A stretch of DNA of 64,000 bases from Mycobacterium sp. JS623 (GTDB taxonomy: Bacteria > Actinomycetota > Actinomycetes > Mycobacteriales > Mycobacteriaceae), in assembly GCF_000328565.1 (NCBI RefSeq), contig NC_019966.1, forward strand, positions 4,278,001-4,342,000. Reading direction: 5' to 3'. The notes under the pieces were generated by a model that was given only the letters and a program-made list of their open reading frames with translations, had not been told where the DNA came from and searched no databases. Each line of letters begins with the position of its first letter. The first letter of the stretch is position 1. This document shows, piece by piece, positions 48,519-57,635 of the stretch. The position numbers and the translations under genes are program-made.

Positions 48519-51338
48519 CTACGTGGGATGGTCGCCGTCGGTCATGAGTTTGATCAACTCGGCGCGGGAGCTTATCCCGAGTTTTGCGAATGCAGTGTGC
48601 AGATGGGCTTTCACCGTGTGAGGCGTAACGTGCAGCCGCTCTGCGACGGAGCGGTTGGTCAGGCCCGTCGCGATGAGGTTGACCACTTTGAGTTCGGAGT
48701 CGGTGAGGCTGCCCCAGCCTGCCGTTGCCCGCGGCTGACTAACAATGCGACGTTCCACCCCAAGCCGGCGCAGCGCGCGTCCGACCCGGCGCGCATCGGC
48801 GAGCGCTTCGTGGTGCACGTACATGTCGAATGCGGCATTGAGTGGATTGACCGCCTCGTCACCACGGTCGGCAGATGCGAGTTCACGGCCGGCGTCCTCG
48901 GCGGCCGCGGCGTAAAGAAGCGGCCGCGACGACGAATGCAGGATGTCCGCGGCAGCCAGCAGTGCCTGGGCATCGCGCTCGAGGATCCCGCGGGCGTACC
49001 CGGCCACCCCGGCGAACAACGGGATCGCCGGCTGCTCCCGCTCGAGCAGGCCAATGGCCTGCAGGACACGTGCGCGCAAGCCGGCATCGCCGCCCGCCGA
49101 CGCCACCCGCGCCGCCAAGATCACCTGATCTAAAACCTGGGGCCAGATTGGTGATTCGAACAGCGTGATGTCGGCGAGCCAGCGCATCGCGTCATGGACG
49201 TCGTCACGCTGCCACGCCGCCAGCGCGAGCACGTGCGCCGTTCCCCGACGTACCACTGATGAGCCGGTGGAGTAGGCGTCACGCGCATCATTGGCGATCT
49301 GCTGCAACAACGTTCGGTCATCCGTACGCGCCGCCACCTCGGCTAGAATCAACATGCGGATCATGTCCGGCTCGGTCACGGCTGTCGGCTGTAGAGGCGG
49401 CAGGGACTCGATCGCGGCGCGCGCAGCAGACAACCGGCCCGCCGCAAGATGGACACCCCCGTCCATCGTGGTCCACATATCAAGGGCCATCGCGTTGCCT
49501 GCCCGGCGGGCTTGCGCCATTCCGTCGGCGATCTGGGCCGCAGCGTCGTCCAACCGGCCGACCACCGCCAGCATTCGCACGTAGTGGTTTGCGGCCAAGT
49601 CATGAGCTGCGGTCGCAGGACTCGTGCGGGCGAGCGTGCAAAGCTCCTCGAGGCGGCGTACCGAGCTGCCCGCGTACCCCTCACCATCGTCGAGCAAAGC
49701 GAGGGTCACGTTGGCCAGGATCCTGGCCTCAAGATCACCGGTCGATGCGGCGGCGGCGGCCGCCTCGTTGGCCGCCGCGCGCCGATCCTCACCTTGGTCG
49801 TGCAACGCCAGGTTGTAGGCCAGCCACGCGAGATGCCGGGCCCTGGTGACCTCGCTGATGTCGCCCAGCAGCAGCGCTCGACGGTTCTCCTCCACGCGCC
49901 GCTGTGTGCTGTGCTTGTTGAGCGTCGGCAGGCGCAGGCGGATCTCGGCCTCCTCTTGGGGCGACGCCGCCTCCGACAGCGCCGCGACGGCCAAGTCTTC
50001 GGCCTCCTCGTAGCGGCTGGCCCGGTTGAGCAATTCCACCGTTTCGGCGACCAGCGACCCACGCTCAGGATCGTGGGCGGCCAACAGCTCCAATGCGCGC
50101 TTGCTCAAATCCGCGGCCGCACTAGCATCGCTGTGGCCAACTGATCGTGCGGCTTGCCGCAACGCATCGATCGCCTCTCTATCCCCCGGCTGAGCACTTC
50201 GCCCGAGCTGGGTGGCCACCTCGGCCGGGGCGGCACCCATATTCAGCATCACCGACGCCGCTTGGCGCTCCATCGCCCGGCGCAGCGACCGCGGCAACGA
50301 CTGCCGGGTGGTCTCACGCAACAAGTCGTGCCGAAACCTCAACCGCTCCCCGTCTTCGACGAGCAAATCCGCGCGCACCGCCTCCTCAACAGCCGCCATC
50401 AACGAGGACGGCTGGCGCTCCAGCATCGCGGCCAACAGACCCGCCGAAAACCGGTCGGGCAACACCGCGGCCACCCGCACCACCTCGCCGGCAATGTCGG
50501 ATAGGTGATCGAGGCGCTGCTGCATACCCGCACCCAGACGCCGTGGCAGCCCGTGTCCAGCGGCCACCGCCCGCCCGCCGCTGACGGTGAGCCGGCCCTC
50601 CTCCCCCAGACCCCCGACCAGCTCGCTGACCAGGAAGGGATTTCCGTGCGCCTTGGCGGCCAGAGTCAACAACGACTCATCGGCGTTGGCCCGCACCGCA
50701 TCACAGACCATGTCGGCGACCGCGCCCACCGACATCGCGGCCACCCGCACTACTGCGGCATTCGCACCTTGCAGCACCGACAAGGTCTCCCGCACGGCAG
50801 GCCCGCCGGCCCCGGCACGGACGGTCAACACCCACAACACCGGCGTAGCCGGGCGGGTGGTGGCCAGCGACCGCAGCGCCATCAACGTGCTGTTATCGGC
50901 CCAGTGGATGTCTTCCAGCACAATGGCCAACGGGGTCTGGGCCGCCGCGGCATGAATCGCGTCGGCCAAACCGTGCACCACCCAGTAGCGCAGATCAGCC
51001 GAGCCGCCCAGCCGCCGCAACGCCTCGGCATCTCCCACCGGGGGATCGGCGCGCAGCGTCGCCATAAACAGCGCGAAAAACGGCGCCGACTGCTGATACT
51101 CGAAGGCCTCACCGAACAAGGTGCGCACCCCGGACTGTTCGGCCAGCGCCATCACCTCGGTCAGCAACCGGCTCTTCCCGATGCCCGGTGGCCCCTCGAT
51201 GACCAGCACACCCCCGCGCCCCTGCGCCAGCGCCGTTACCAGCGCGCCGATCACCTTCAGCTCGTTCGCCCGGCCCCGAATCGGCGGCGCTGCGAGCCGC
51301 TGGGCGCCGACATCAAATCGGCTGGTTGAAGGCCGCAC
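48519..51338 (-). CDS. LAL-type LuxR-family ATPase regulator (LAL-C)
   Basis: 939-residue paralogue, first of the tandem array. The open frame continues upstream to 51395, but I take the GTG at 51338 because it aligns with the other three starts and because the longer form would translate through the conserved -10-like element. Walker A GPPGIGKS, Walker B LAIVLEDIHWAD, helix-turn-helix LTDSELKVVNLIATGLTNRS, then TPHTVKAHLHTAFAKLGI. The ATPase domain has its own variants (YQQSAPFFALFMATL), whereas residues about 210-380 are nearly identical to LAL-A and LAL-B. Its 3' flank (GGGCAGCGCCTCGGCCGCTAC) is duplicated after the decayed copy upstream. Confidence 0.92.
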   Translation of the reverse strand: MRPSTSRFDVGAQRLAAPPIRGRANELKVIGALVTALAQGRGGVLVIEGPPGIGKSRLLTEVMALAEQSGVRTLFGEAFEYQQSAPFFALFMATLRADPPVGDAEALRRLGGSADLRYWVVHGLADAIHAAAAQTPLAIVLEDIHWADNSTLMALRSLATTRPATPVLWVLTVRAGAGGPAVRETLSVLQGANAAVVRVAAMSVGAVADMVCDAVRANADESLLTLAAKAHGNPFLVSELVGGLGEEGRLTVSGGRAVAAGHGLPRRLGAGMQQRLDHLSDIAGEVVRVAAVLPDRFSAGLLAAMLERQPSSLMAAVEEAVRADLLVEDGERLRFRHDLLRETTRQSLPRSLRRAMERQAASVMLNMGAAPAEVATQLGRSAQPGDREAIDALRQAARSVGHSDASAAADLSKRALELLAAHDPERGSLVAETVELLNRASRYEEAEDLAVAALSEAASPQEEAEIRLRLPTLNKHSTQRRVEENRRALLLGDISEVTRARHLAWLAYNLALHDQGEDRRAAANEAAAAAASTGDLEARILANVTLALLDDGEGYAGSSVRRLEELCTLARTSPATAAHDLAANHYVRMLAVVGRLDDAAAQIADGMAQARRAGNAMALDMWTTMDGGVHLAAGRLSAARAAIESLPPLQPTAVTEPDMIRMLILAEVAARTDDRTLLQQIANDARDAYSTGSSVVRRGTAHVLALAAWQRDDVHDAMRWLADITLFESPIWPQVLDQVILAARVASAGGDAGLRARVLQAIGLLEREQPAIPLFAGVAGYARGILERDAQALLAAADILHSSSRPLLYAAAAEDAGRELASADRGDEAVNPLNAAFDMYVHHEALADARRVGRALRRLGVERRIVSQPRATAGWGSLTDSELKVVNLIATGLTNRSVAERLHVTPHTVKAHLHTAFAKLGISSRAELIKLMTDGDHPT

Positions 51339-51400
51339 CGGTGTCCTGTCTACCGTTCGCTGGGCCGCCACTGCAGTGCAGGTCATTCTACGCATCCGCC
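51339..51400 (-). promoter_or_regulatory. LAL-C promoter/leader element
   Basis: TAGAAT (51390-51385 on the minus strand) lies 47 bases before the GTG start, followed by CTGCACTGCAGTGGCGGC and GAACGGTAGACAGGACACC. The CACTGCAG core is shared with the leader at 8480-8537. Confidence 0.5.
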
Positions 51401-51466
51401 CACGTCATTGGCCCGATTCGGGGTCGAGTGCTCTACGCACGCGCGATCTGGGCAGCGCCTCGGCCG

Positions 51467-51935
51467 CTACGCGGGATGGTCGCCGCCGGGCATGAGTTTG
51501 ATCAACTCGGCGCGGGAGCTTATCCCCAGCTTTGCGAATGCAGTCTGCGAGTGAGCTTTCACCGTGTGAGGCGTAACGTGCAGCTGCTCTGCCGCTGACC
51601 GGTTGGTGGCGCCCGTCGCGATCAGGTTGACCACTCTGAGCTCGGAGTCGGTGAGGCTGTCCCAGCCCGCTTTTGCCCGCGGCTGACTAATAACACGACG
51701 TTGCACCCCTAACCGAAGCAACTCCGCGGCGGCCTCGAGTGCTTGGGCATCATCCTCTAGTATCCCGCGAGATTGTTGAGCTACCCCCGTGAACAACGGG
51801 TTCGCCGGCGGCCGACGCCACCCGCACACCCAGGATCACCAGATTAAGACCTCGGCAACAAGTGGTGATTCGAACAGGGCGATGCCGCCCAGCCAGCGCA
51901 TCGCTTCATGGACGTCGCCGCGCTGCCATGTCGAC
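51467..51935 (-). pseudogene. Decayed LAL gene, C-terminal part
   Basis: Remnant of a fourth tandem LAL. TWQRGDVHEAMRWLGG and IALFESPL are followed by a stop and a frame change, then GILEDDAQALEAAAELL joined directly to RLGVQRRVISQPRAKAGWDS, skipping about 60 residues present in the paralogues. The final 65 codons, including the LuxR helix-turn-helix, are intact (LTDSELRVVNLIATGATNRS). The N-terminal two thirds are missing. An open frame of 120 codons from 51829 could still make a free DNA-binding domain, but no start signal supports this. Confidence 0.8.
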
Positions 51936-51944
51936 CGGTTCTCG

Positions 51945-52119
51945 CCGCGGCGCGTGCTGTCAACGCAATTCGGCGCGCTCGCCGTCTCGCTCGGCCTCAA
52001 CACTGTCGTCGGCACGCCGTGGCTCCTCGCCCTCATGGTCGGTGCGGCCGGCGGCAGGGGTCGGTTTGTTCGGCTGGGTCGCTGCCACGGCCATCGCCGC
52101 AGGCGCCATTGCGCCATGA
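51945..52119 (+). pseudogene. Frameshifted fragment of a membrane-protein gene
   Basis: On the plus strand, LSTQFGALAVSLGLNTVVGT and PWLLALMVGAA read as the end of a hydrophobic protein. A shift near 52050 is needed to continue into VGLFGWVAATAIAAGAIAP and a stop. This suggests a broken 3' gene end between the decayed LAL and the crotonase gene. The parent family is unknown; evidence is hydrophobicity and frame continuity only. Confidence 0.35.
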
Positions 52120-52167
52120 CCATCACCGTCGCCGTGCGGCCGAAAACCCGGTCACTAGGCTGAGTCC

Positions 52168-52920
52168 GTGTCTGATCCAGTACTGGTGCAGGTCGACGAT
52201 CACGTCGCCCTCATCACGATCAACGACCCGCAGCGCCGTAACGCCGTCACCGCCGAGATCTCGGCCGCCCTGCGAACCGCGGTCGACGCCACAGAGGCCA
52301 ACGCCGATGTGCACGCGCTGATCGTCACCGGAGCAGGCAAGGCGTTCTGCGCCGGCGCCGATCTCACCGCATTGGGCGCCGCGACCGAGGACGGCCTGCG
52401 CGTCATCTACGACGGCTTCCTCGCCGTAGCCAACTGCGCACTGCCGACGATCGCGGCGGTCAACGGCGCGGCGGTGGGCGCCGGTTTGAATCTGGCGCTG
52501 GCCGCTGACGTCCGAATCGCCGGTCCCGCAGCGCTTTTCGACCCCCGGTTCCAAAAGCTCGGCATCCATCCCGGTGGCGGTGCCACCTGGATGCTGCAAC
52601 GCGGCGTCGGCCCGCAAGTCGCCCGCGCCTCACTGCTTTTCGGCATGCGCTTCGACGCCGAGGCCGCGGTGCGCTACGGATTGGCACTCGAAGTCGCCGA
52701 CGATCCCGTTGCGGCCGCAAGGAAACTCGCCGCCGGACCGGCTGCCGCGCCCCGCGACGTGGTGATCGCCACCAAGGCCTCCATGCGGGCGACCGCCAAC
52801 CCCGGCGTCCTCGACACCGAACAGCACCGGATCGCCGTCGACACCGAGCTGGGGCCGCAGGCCACCTCGATCACCTCGCCGGAATTCGCCAAGAGACTCG
52901 CCGCCGCCCAGCGAAAATGA
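52168..52920 (+). CDS. Crotonase-family protein lacking both hydratase glutamates
   Basis: 250-residue crotonase-fold protein. The oxyanion-hole region ([15 protein letters not shown]) and helix [20 protein letters not shown] are typical, but Asn replaces the first catalytic Glu (GLNLALAAD instead of GxELALxxD) and Phe the second ([15 protein letters not shown] instead of FGxPExxLGxxPG). It is therefore unlikely to be an ordinary enoyl-CoA hydratase; an isomerase, hydrolase or non-hydratase role is possible. GTG start at 52168. It is followed by a small secreted protein, and is convergent with the bkd operon. Confidence 0.85.
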   Translation: MSDPVLVQVDDHVALITINDPQRRNAVTAEISAALRTAVDATEANADVHALIVTGAGKAFCAGADLTALGAATEDGLRVIYDGFLAVANCALPTIAAVNGAAVGAGLNLALAADVRIAGPAALFDPRFQKLGIHPGGGATWMLQRGVGPQVARASLLFGMRFDAEAAVRYGLALEVADDPVAAARKLAAGPAAAPRDVVIATKASMRATANPGVLDTEQHRIAVDTELGPQATSITSPEFAKRLAAAQRK

Positions 52921-52980
52921 CCCGATCGTCAGAAAAGCCGCCTACGCTGCTACCGGGCCGGGTCACCAAAGGAGCAGGAA

Positions 52981-53241
52981 ATGAAGAAGCTGGCAGCTGT
53001 GCTGTTCACAGCAATGGGAATGGCGGTTGTGCCGGTGGTCATCTCACCGGTCGCCGACGCCGACATCTGCGCCGGCGCACACGGACGCCATGTGGGGGTG
53101 GGCGGCTGCACGAACATCGCCGGTGACGTGGCGACCGGGGTTGCCATAGCGGCGGCCACCGATCCGTACTACCCCGGCGAAATACCGTGCTACACGGTCG
53201 AAGGCGTGCCTTACTTCACGCCAGACGGCGACCCCTGCTGA
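52981..53241 (+). CDS. Small secreted Cys-containing protein
   Basis: 86 residues. An N-terminal signal peptide (KK, then LAAVLFTAMGMAVVPVVI) ends at a likely AxA site, VADA, around residues 25-29. The mature part is about 58 residues with four cysteines, probably two disulfides, and is Gly/Tyr/Pro rich (DPYYPGEIPCYTVEGVPYF). AGGAG lies 7 bases before the ATG. Family not recognised, though many mycobacterial small secreted proteins look like this. Its stop abuts the convergent bkdC stop. Confidence 0.75.
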   Translation: MKKLAAVLFTAMGMAVVPVVISPVADADICAGAHGRHVGVGGCTNIAGDVATGVAIAAATDPYYPGEIPCYTVEGVPYFTPDGDPC

Positions 53242-54432
53242 TCAGAGATCAAGAAGCGCCAGCTCCGGCGCCTCGATGAGGTCGCGTAGTTCGCCGAGGA
53301 ACGCGGCCGCAGCAGCGCCGTCGACGATGCGATGGTCGAACGCACACGTCAGCGACATCATCGGCCGCGCAACCACTTCGCCCTCGACCACGACAGGGCG
53401 CGGCTTCAGCGAACCCATCCCGAGGATGGCCGCCTCCGGATAGTTGATCACCGGAACGCCCTCGTCCAATCCGAGCGCACCAAAGTTCGACACCGTGAAC
53501 GTCGACCTTTGCAACTCCGACGGTTTCAGCGTGCCCGCCCGCGCATCACGGATGAGCCGCGCTACGACAGTGGCGAGTTCCCGCGTGGTCTTGTCCTGCG
53601 CGTCGCTGACCACGGGCACCAGCAGCCCGCGCGGGGCGGCCACCCCGAAACCCAGATGCACGGCGGAATGCAGGTGGATCTGCGGCCCGCCGGTGGTGTC
53701 CACCCACGTCGAATTCAGGTTCGGGTGGTGTCGCAGCGCAATTGTCAAGAGCCGCAAGGTCAGCACGAACGGCGTGATCGGCGACTCGTCGTCGGTGGTG
53801 TCGCGCAAGCGATCGCGTATCCGGATCAGGCTTGAACAGTCGACCTGAACACCGGCGTGCGCATCGGGTATCTGCCTGCGCGACAACGTCATCCGGTGTG
53901 CCATCTCCGCCTGCACGCCGCGCACAGCGACCATCTCAGGGGTTGGCGCCGATCTGCCCGCGGCCGCGAGCACATCCTCGCGTGTGATTACCCCATCCGC
54001 CCCGCTGCCCGCCACGACCGAAAGGTCGACGTTCAGCTCGGCGGCCAGCTTACGCACCGGCGGCTTGGCCCGCGGCCGCTCACCGACGGATCCGCGTCTG
54101 CTGCTGTCCATCTCGTCGTCGGCGCCATAGCCGACCAGAACAGGTTTGCGCTTCGGGGTTTCGTCCTTCGAAGCCGTTGCAGCCGGAGCTTCAGTGGCAA
54201 TGCGGACCAGCAGCGTGCCGACGTTCAGCGTGTCGCCCTCGGCGCCGCCAAGCTCAACGATCCGGCCCGCATACGGACTGGGAATCTCGACTTCGGCTTT
54301 GTTGGTCTCGACCGTGCACAATGTCTGGTTCAGTTCGACATCGTCACCGACCGCGATGCTCCAGCCGGTGATCGTCGCGTCCTCGAGACCCTCACCCAAA
54401 TCAGGAACCAGGAATTCCTTGACTGTGCTCAC
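53242..54432 (-). CDS. bkdC: Branched-chain 2-oxoacid dehydrogenase E2 (dihydrolipoamide acyltransferase)
   Basis: 396-residue E2 subunit of a 2-oxoacid dehydrogenase complex. The lipoyl domain carries Lys45 in [13 protein letters not shown], a peripheral-subunit-binding domain lies at about residues 125-165 ([20 protein letters not shown]), and the catalytic domain ends with [18 protein letters not shown] (His-x3-Asp-Gly). The GTG start overlaps the bkdB stop (GTGA); the longer frame from 54489 lies inside bkdB and is rejected. Last gene of the operon. Transfers acyl groups from branched-chain keto acids to CoA; the shared E3 is elsewhere. Confidence 0.93.
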   Translation of the reverse strand: MSTVKEFLVPDLGEGLEDATITGWSIAVGDDVELNQTLCTVETNKAEVEIPSPYAGRIVELGGAEGDTLNVGTLLVRIATEAPAATASKDETPKRKPVLVGYGADDEMDSSRRGSVGERPRAKPPVRKLAAELNVDLSVVAGSGADGVITREDVLAAAGRSAPTPEMVAVRGVQAEMAHRMTLSRRQIPDAHAGVQVDCSSLIRIRDRLRDTTDDESPITPFVLTLRLLTIALRHHPNLNSTWVDTTGGPQIHLHSAVHLGFGVAAPRGLLVPVVSDAQDKTTRELATVVARLIRDARAGTLKPSELQRSTFTVSNFGALGLDEGVPVINYPEAAILGMGSLKPRPVVVEGEVVARPMMSLTCAFDHRIVDGAAAAAFLGELRDLIEAPELALLDL

Positions 54433-55490
54433 GGCTGCTCCATCGCCCGCTCGACGCAGTCCAACACTCGGTCCGGGCCCGGCAGCCACAGTTTCTCCAA
54501 CCGGGCCGGTGGATAGGGCGTGTCAAACCCGGTGGCCCGCAAGACCGGTGCCTCAAGGTCGTAGAACAGCTCCTCCTGAATGCGGGCGGCCAGCTCGGCC
54601 CCGAAGCCAAGCGTGCGCGGGCCTTCGTGCATCACGATCGCGCGTCCGGTCTTGCGCACCGAGTCGGCGACGGTATCGAAGTCGAGCGGATTCAACGACC
54701 GCAGGTCGACCACCTCGAGACTCCACCCACGCTGGTGGGCAAGTTCCGCCGCGCTCAGCGCAGTGGCGACCAGCGGGCCATACGTCACCACCGTGGCGTC
54801 CGTACCGACCCGACGCACTGCCGCCCGCCCGATCGGCAGTGCCGGAGTGCGGGTGTCGACGACCTCACGGGTCCAGTACCGCCGTTTCGGCTCGAGATAG
54901 ATCACCGGGTCGCGGCTCGCAATCGCCTGCCGCAGTAGCCAATACGCGTCAGACGGTGTTGACGGCACCACCACCTTGAGCCCCGCGGTGTGCAGCCAGT
55001 AACTCTCAGTGGACTCCGAATGATGTTCCACCGCGCCGATTCCGCCGAACGACGGAATGCGGATGGTCACCGGCATGTCGACGTCACCGTGAGTGCGCAT
55101 CCGGTACTTGGCCAGATGGCTGACCATCTGATCGAACGCAGGTGCGGCGAATCCGTCGAACTGGATCTCGGGAACCGGCAGGAAGCCACGTATTGCCAAT
55201 CCGATCGCGATGCCGATAATGCCCGACTCCGCGAGCGGGGTGTCGAAACACCGTTGCTCGCCGAAGGTTTCGGTCAGTCCTTCGGTCACCCGGAACACAC
55301 CGCCGAGTGTCGCGACGTCCTCGCCGAACACCAGCACCCGGTCGTCGGCCGCCATCGCGTCGTGCAGACCGCGGTTGATCGCCTGCGCCATCGTCAACGT
55401 CGGCGCCGTCTGTAACGGCGTGAGAACCGGTCCACGCGGCTCGGGTACATCGTCGCCGTGCATCGGGGGCCGTTCGATGATCTGTGTCAT
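54429..55490 (-). CDS. bkdB: Branched-chain 2-oxoacid dehydrogenase E1 beta
   Basis: 353-residue E1 beta subunit. The characteristic [35 protein letters not shown] and [14 protein letters not shown] are present. It lies one base after bkdA and overlaps bkdC, so the three subunits are made from one message. With E1 alpha it forms the ThDP-dependent decarboxylase of the leucine/isoleucine/valine pathway. Confidence 0.94.
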   Translation of the reverse strand: MTQIIERPPMHGDDVPEPRGPVLTPLQTAPTLTMAQAINRGLHDAMAADDRVLVFGEDVATLGGVFRVTEGLTETFGEQRCFDTPLAESGIIGIAIGLAIRGFLPVPEIQFDGFAAPAFDQMVSHLAKYRMRTHGDVDMPVTIRIPSFGGIGAVEHHSESTESYWLHTAGLKVVVPSTPSDAYWLLRQAIASRDPVIYLEPKRRYWTREVVDTRTPALPIGRAAVRRVGTDATVVTYGPLVATALSAAELAHQRGWSLEVVDLRSLNPLDFDTVADSVRKTGRAIVMHEGPRTLGFGAELAARIQEELFYDLEAPVLRATGFDTPYPPARLEKLWLPGPDRVLDCVERAMEQP

Positions 55491-55491
55491 G

Positions 55492-56580
55492 TCACGCCTC
55501 CTTCGCCAACTCGTCGCGCAGCTGTTCTCGCTGCCTTATCAGGTCGGGCGTGATGTCGTGGTAGACCGTGTCGAACATCTCGGTGATATCGAAATCGTCT
55601 GCGCCGACCATTGATTCGCGCAACTCGGTCCGCACTCGCTTCGATCTGGCTTCGACGCGTTCCTCCAGCCGCTCCGTCCACACCCCGATGCCGTGCAAAT
55701 AGGTGCGGTACCGGTCGATCGGATCGAGGGCGGCCCAGTGAGCGACTTCCACCTCGGAGCGGTAGCGCGCCGGATCGTCGGACGTGGTGTGCGGACCCAT
55801 CCGATAGGTGATGGCTTCGATCAGCGTTGGTCCACCGCCGTCGCGGGCCCGCTGGGCGGCTTCAGCGACCACCGCGAAGCACGCCAGTACGTCATTGCCA
55901 TCGACACGAATGCCTGGCATCCCATAGCCGATAGCCCTATGGGCGATCGACGGGGCAGCCATCTGATGGCTGACCGGCACCGAGATGGCCCAGCCGTTGT
56001 TCTGGACGAGGAACACGCACGGCGCATTGAAGACCGCCGCGAAGTTCAGTGCCTCGTGTGCGTCGCCCTCGCTGGTGGCGCCGTCGCCGAGGAAGGCCAG
56101 CGTGATGGAATCCTCGCCGAGCCGCTGGGCGCCCATCGCCGCCCCGACTGCGTGCAGCCCGTGGGTGCCGATGGGGATGGAGATCGGCGCGCAGCACCGC
56201 TCGGTGAAGCCGAGCCCGCCGTGCCACTTGCCCCGCCAGACGGCGCCCATCTGGGCTGGGGTGATGCCGCGCAACAGGAATGCACCGATCTCGCGGTACT
56301 GGGGGAACAGCCAGTCGGTTTTGCGCAGGCACGCGGCCGCCCCGATTTGCGCGGCCTCCTGGCCGCGGCACGACGCGAACAGCGCCAGCTCACCCTGGCG
56401 TTGCAGGTTGATGAATTCGCTGTCGAGGCCGCGAGTGACGACCATCAGCTCGTAGAGCCAGCTCAGTGTTTCTGGGGGTAGATCGCGGCTGTAGCGATCT
56501 TCGGCTGTCGGTGACCCGTCGGGGTCCACCAGCCGGATCGGCGCGAGATCGACGCTCGCAGCATCCGCAGACAGAGCCAT
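55492..56580 (-). CDS. bkdA: Branched-chain 2-oxoacid dehydrogenase E1 alpha
   Basis: 362-residue E1 alpha subunit. The ThDP-binding motif is GDGATSEGDAHEALNFAAVF, with VQNN at its end. The regulated-loop region YRMGPHTTSDDPARYR lies near residue 275. I chose ATG 56580 (MALSADAAS) because GGAGGCGG immediately precedes it; the frame is open to 56610. A 236-base gap separates it from citE, so bkdABC may have its own promoter within the larger cluster. Confidence 0.94.
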   Translation of the reverse strand: MALSADAASVDLAPIRLVDPDGSPTAEDRYSRDLPPETLSWLYELMVVTRGLDSEFINLQRQGELALFASCRGQEAAQIGAAACLRKTDWLFPQYREIGAFLLRGITPAQMGAVWRGKWHGGLGFTERCCAPISIPIGTHGLHAVGAAMGAQRLGEDSITLAFLGDGATSEGDAHEALNFAAVFNAPCVFLVQNNGWAISVPVSHQMAAPSIAHRAIGYGMPGIRVDGNDVLACFAVVAEAAQRARDGGGPTLIEAITYRMGPHTTSDDPARYRSEVEVAHWAALDPIDRYRTYLHGIGVWTERLEERVEARSKRVRTELRESMVGADDFDITEMFDTVYHDITPDLIRQREQLRDELAKEA

Positions 56581-56816
56581 ACCGCCTCCTTCAGGTCCCA
56601 GTCGCGGCATGTTTCGCCGTTAGACCGTGAGGTGCTCAGCGCGGAGGCGGTCAGAGCAAAATCCCTGGTGAGGGGCTGTCTGACAGCTACCGGGGTGTGG
56701 AGCGGATCAGACCATGCGCTCTGCTCGCCCCAACACTGGGGCAATTCCCATTATGCGCTCGAACACCGATCGCGCCCGCTCAACGCGTGCCCGCGGCGGG
56801 ACGTGTCGCGTCGGTA

Positions 56817-57635
56817 CTAGTCAGCGTCGTGCGGCGCGAGCGCGACGATCCGTTCCGCCCGCCGTAGCACGGGGGCATCGACCATCAAGCCGTCATGCTG
56901 GAACACGCCCCGCTCGGCTGCTGCCCGGGCGAGGACCGCGCGCGCCCAGTCGACCTGCTCGTCGGTCGGCGCGTAGCCGGCGCGTATGGCCGCCACTTGC
57001 GACGGGTGAATCGCCACCTTGGCGTCGAACCCGACGGCCACCGCATCGTCGACCTCCGCGGCAAGGCCGTCGAGGTCCTTGATGTCGAGGTACACCGAGT
57101 CCAGCGCCATCCGTCCGAATGCCTTGGCGGCGAGCAGCGTCTGCGACCGCACGTGCCGGGCTACCTCGCGGTAGCTGCCGTCCGGATACCGGTTGGCAGT
57201 ACCACCGAGCACTGCGAAGAGGTCTTCGGCACCCCACATCAATGCCAGCGAGTTTTCCATCCGGGCGAGTTCGTTGACCGCCAGCGCGCCTAACGGCGTC
57301 TCGATCAACACCACCACATCCAGTGGCGCGAGGTCGCGAATCTGCTGCGGGTCTTCGGTCTTTGCGAGCATGACGGTGGAGTACGACGTGCTCTTCAGCG
57401 CTTCGAGGTCGAGTTGATGGTCGGCGGTGGCGCTCGGGTTGATGCGCACGACGGTGCGCTCGGGGTCAAGCGGCGTTTCGATCAACGCCTTGCGAGCCGC
57501 CTCCCGATCCTTGGCCGCAACACCGTCCTCGAGGTCGAGGATCACCACATCGGCTGCCGCGGCGGCCTTTTCGAATCGCGCTGGCCGGTCGGCCGGGCAG
57601 AACAACCACGCCGGCCCGGTCTGCGTCAGCGCCAT
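56817..57635 (-). CDS. citE: CitE-like beta-hydroxyacyl-CoA lyase
   Basis: 272-residue HpcH/HpaI/CitE-family TIM-barrel lyase. Metal- and CoA-binding motifs are VVILDLEDGVAAKDREAARK, VRINP, VVLIETPLGALAV and MWGAEDLFAVLG. The M. tuberculosis protein at this position (Rv2498c) has been described as a stereospecific (R)-3-hydroxyacyl-CoA lyase in leucine catabolism rather than a citrate lyase subunit; that is recalled knowledge. The absence of citDF supports it. Its ATG abuts the MaoC stop. Confidence 0.9.
   Translation of the reverse strand: MALTQTGPAWLFCPADRPARFEKAAAAADVVILDLEDGVAAKDREAARKALIETPLDPERTVVRINPSATADHQLDLEALKSTSYSTVMLAKTEDPQQIRDLAPLDVVVLIETPLGALAVNELARMENSLALMWGAEDLFAVLGGTANRYPDGSYREVARHVRSQTLLAAKAFGRMALDSVYLDIKDLDGLAAEVDDAVAVGFDAKVAIHPSQVAAIRAGYAPTDEQVDWARAVLARAAAERGVFQHDGLMVDAPVLRRAERIVALAPHDAD

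Noticed and set aside
51339..51395. Extra 19 N-terminal residues on LAL-C
   Set aside because: The added stretch overlaps the conserved -10-like element and leader; the three paralogues start at the equivalent of 51338.
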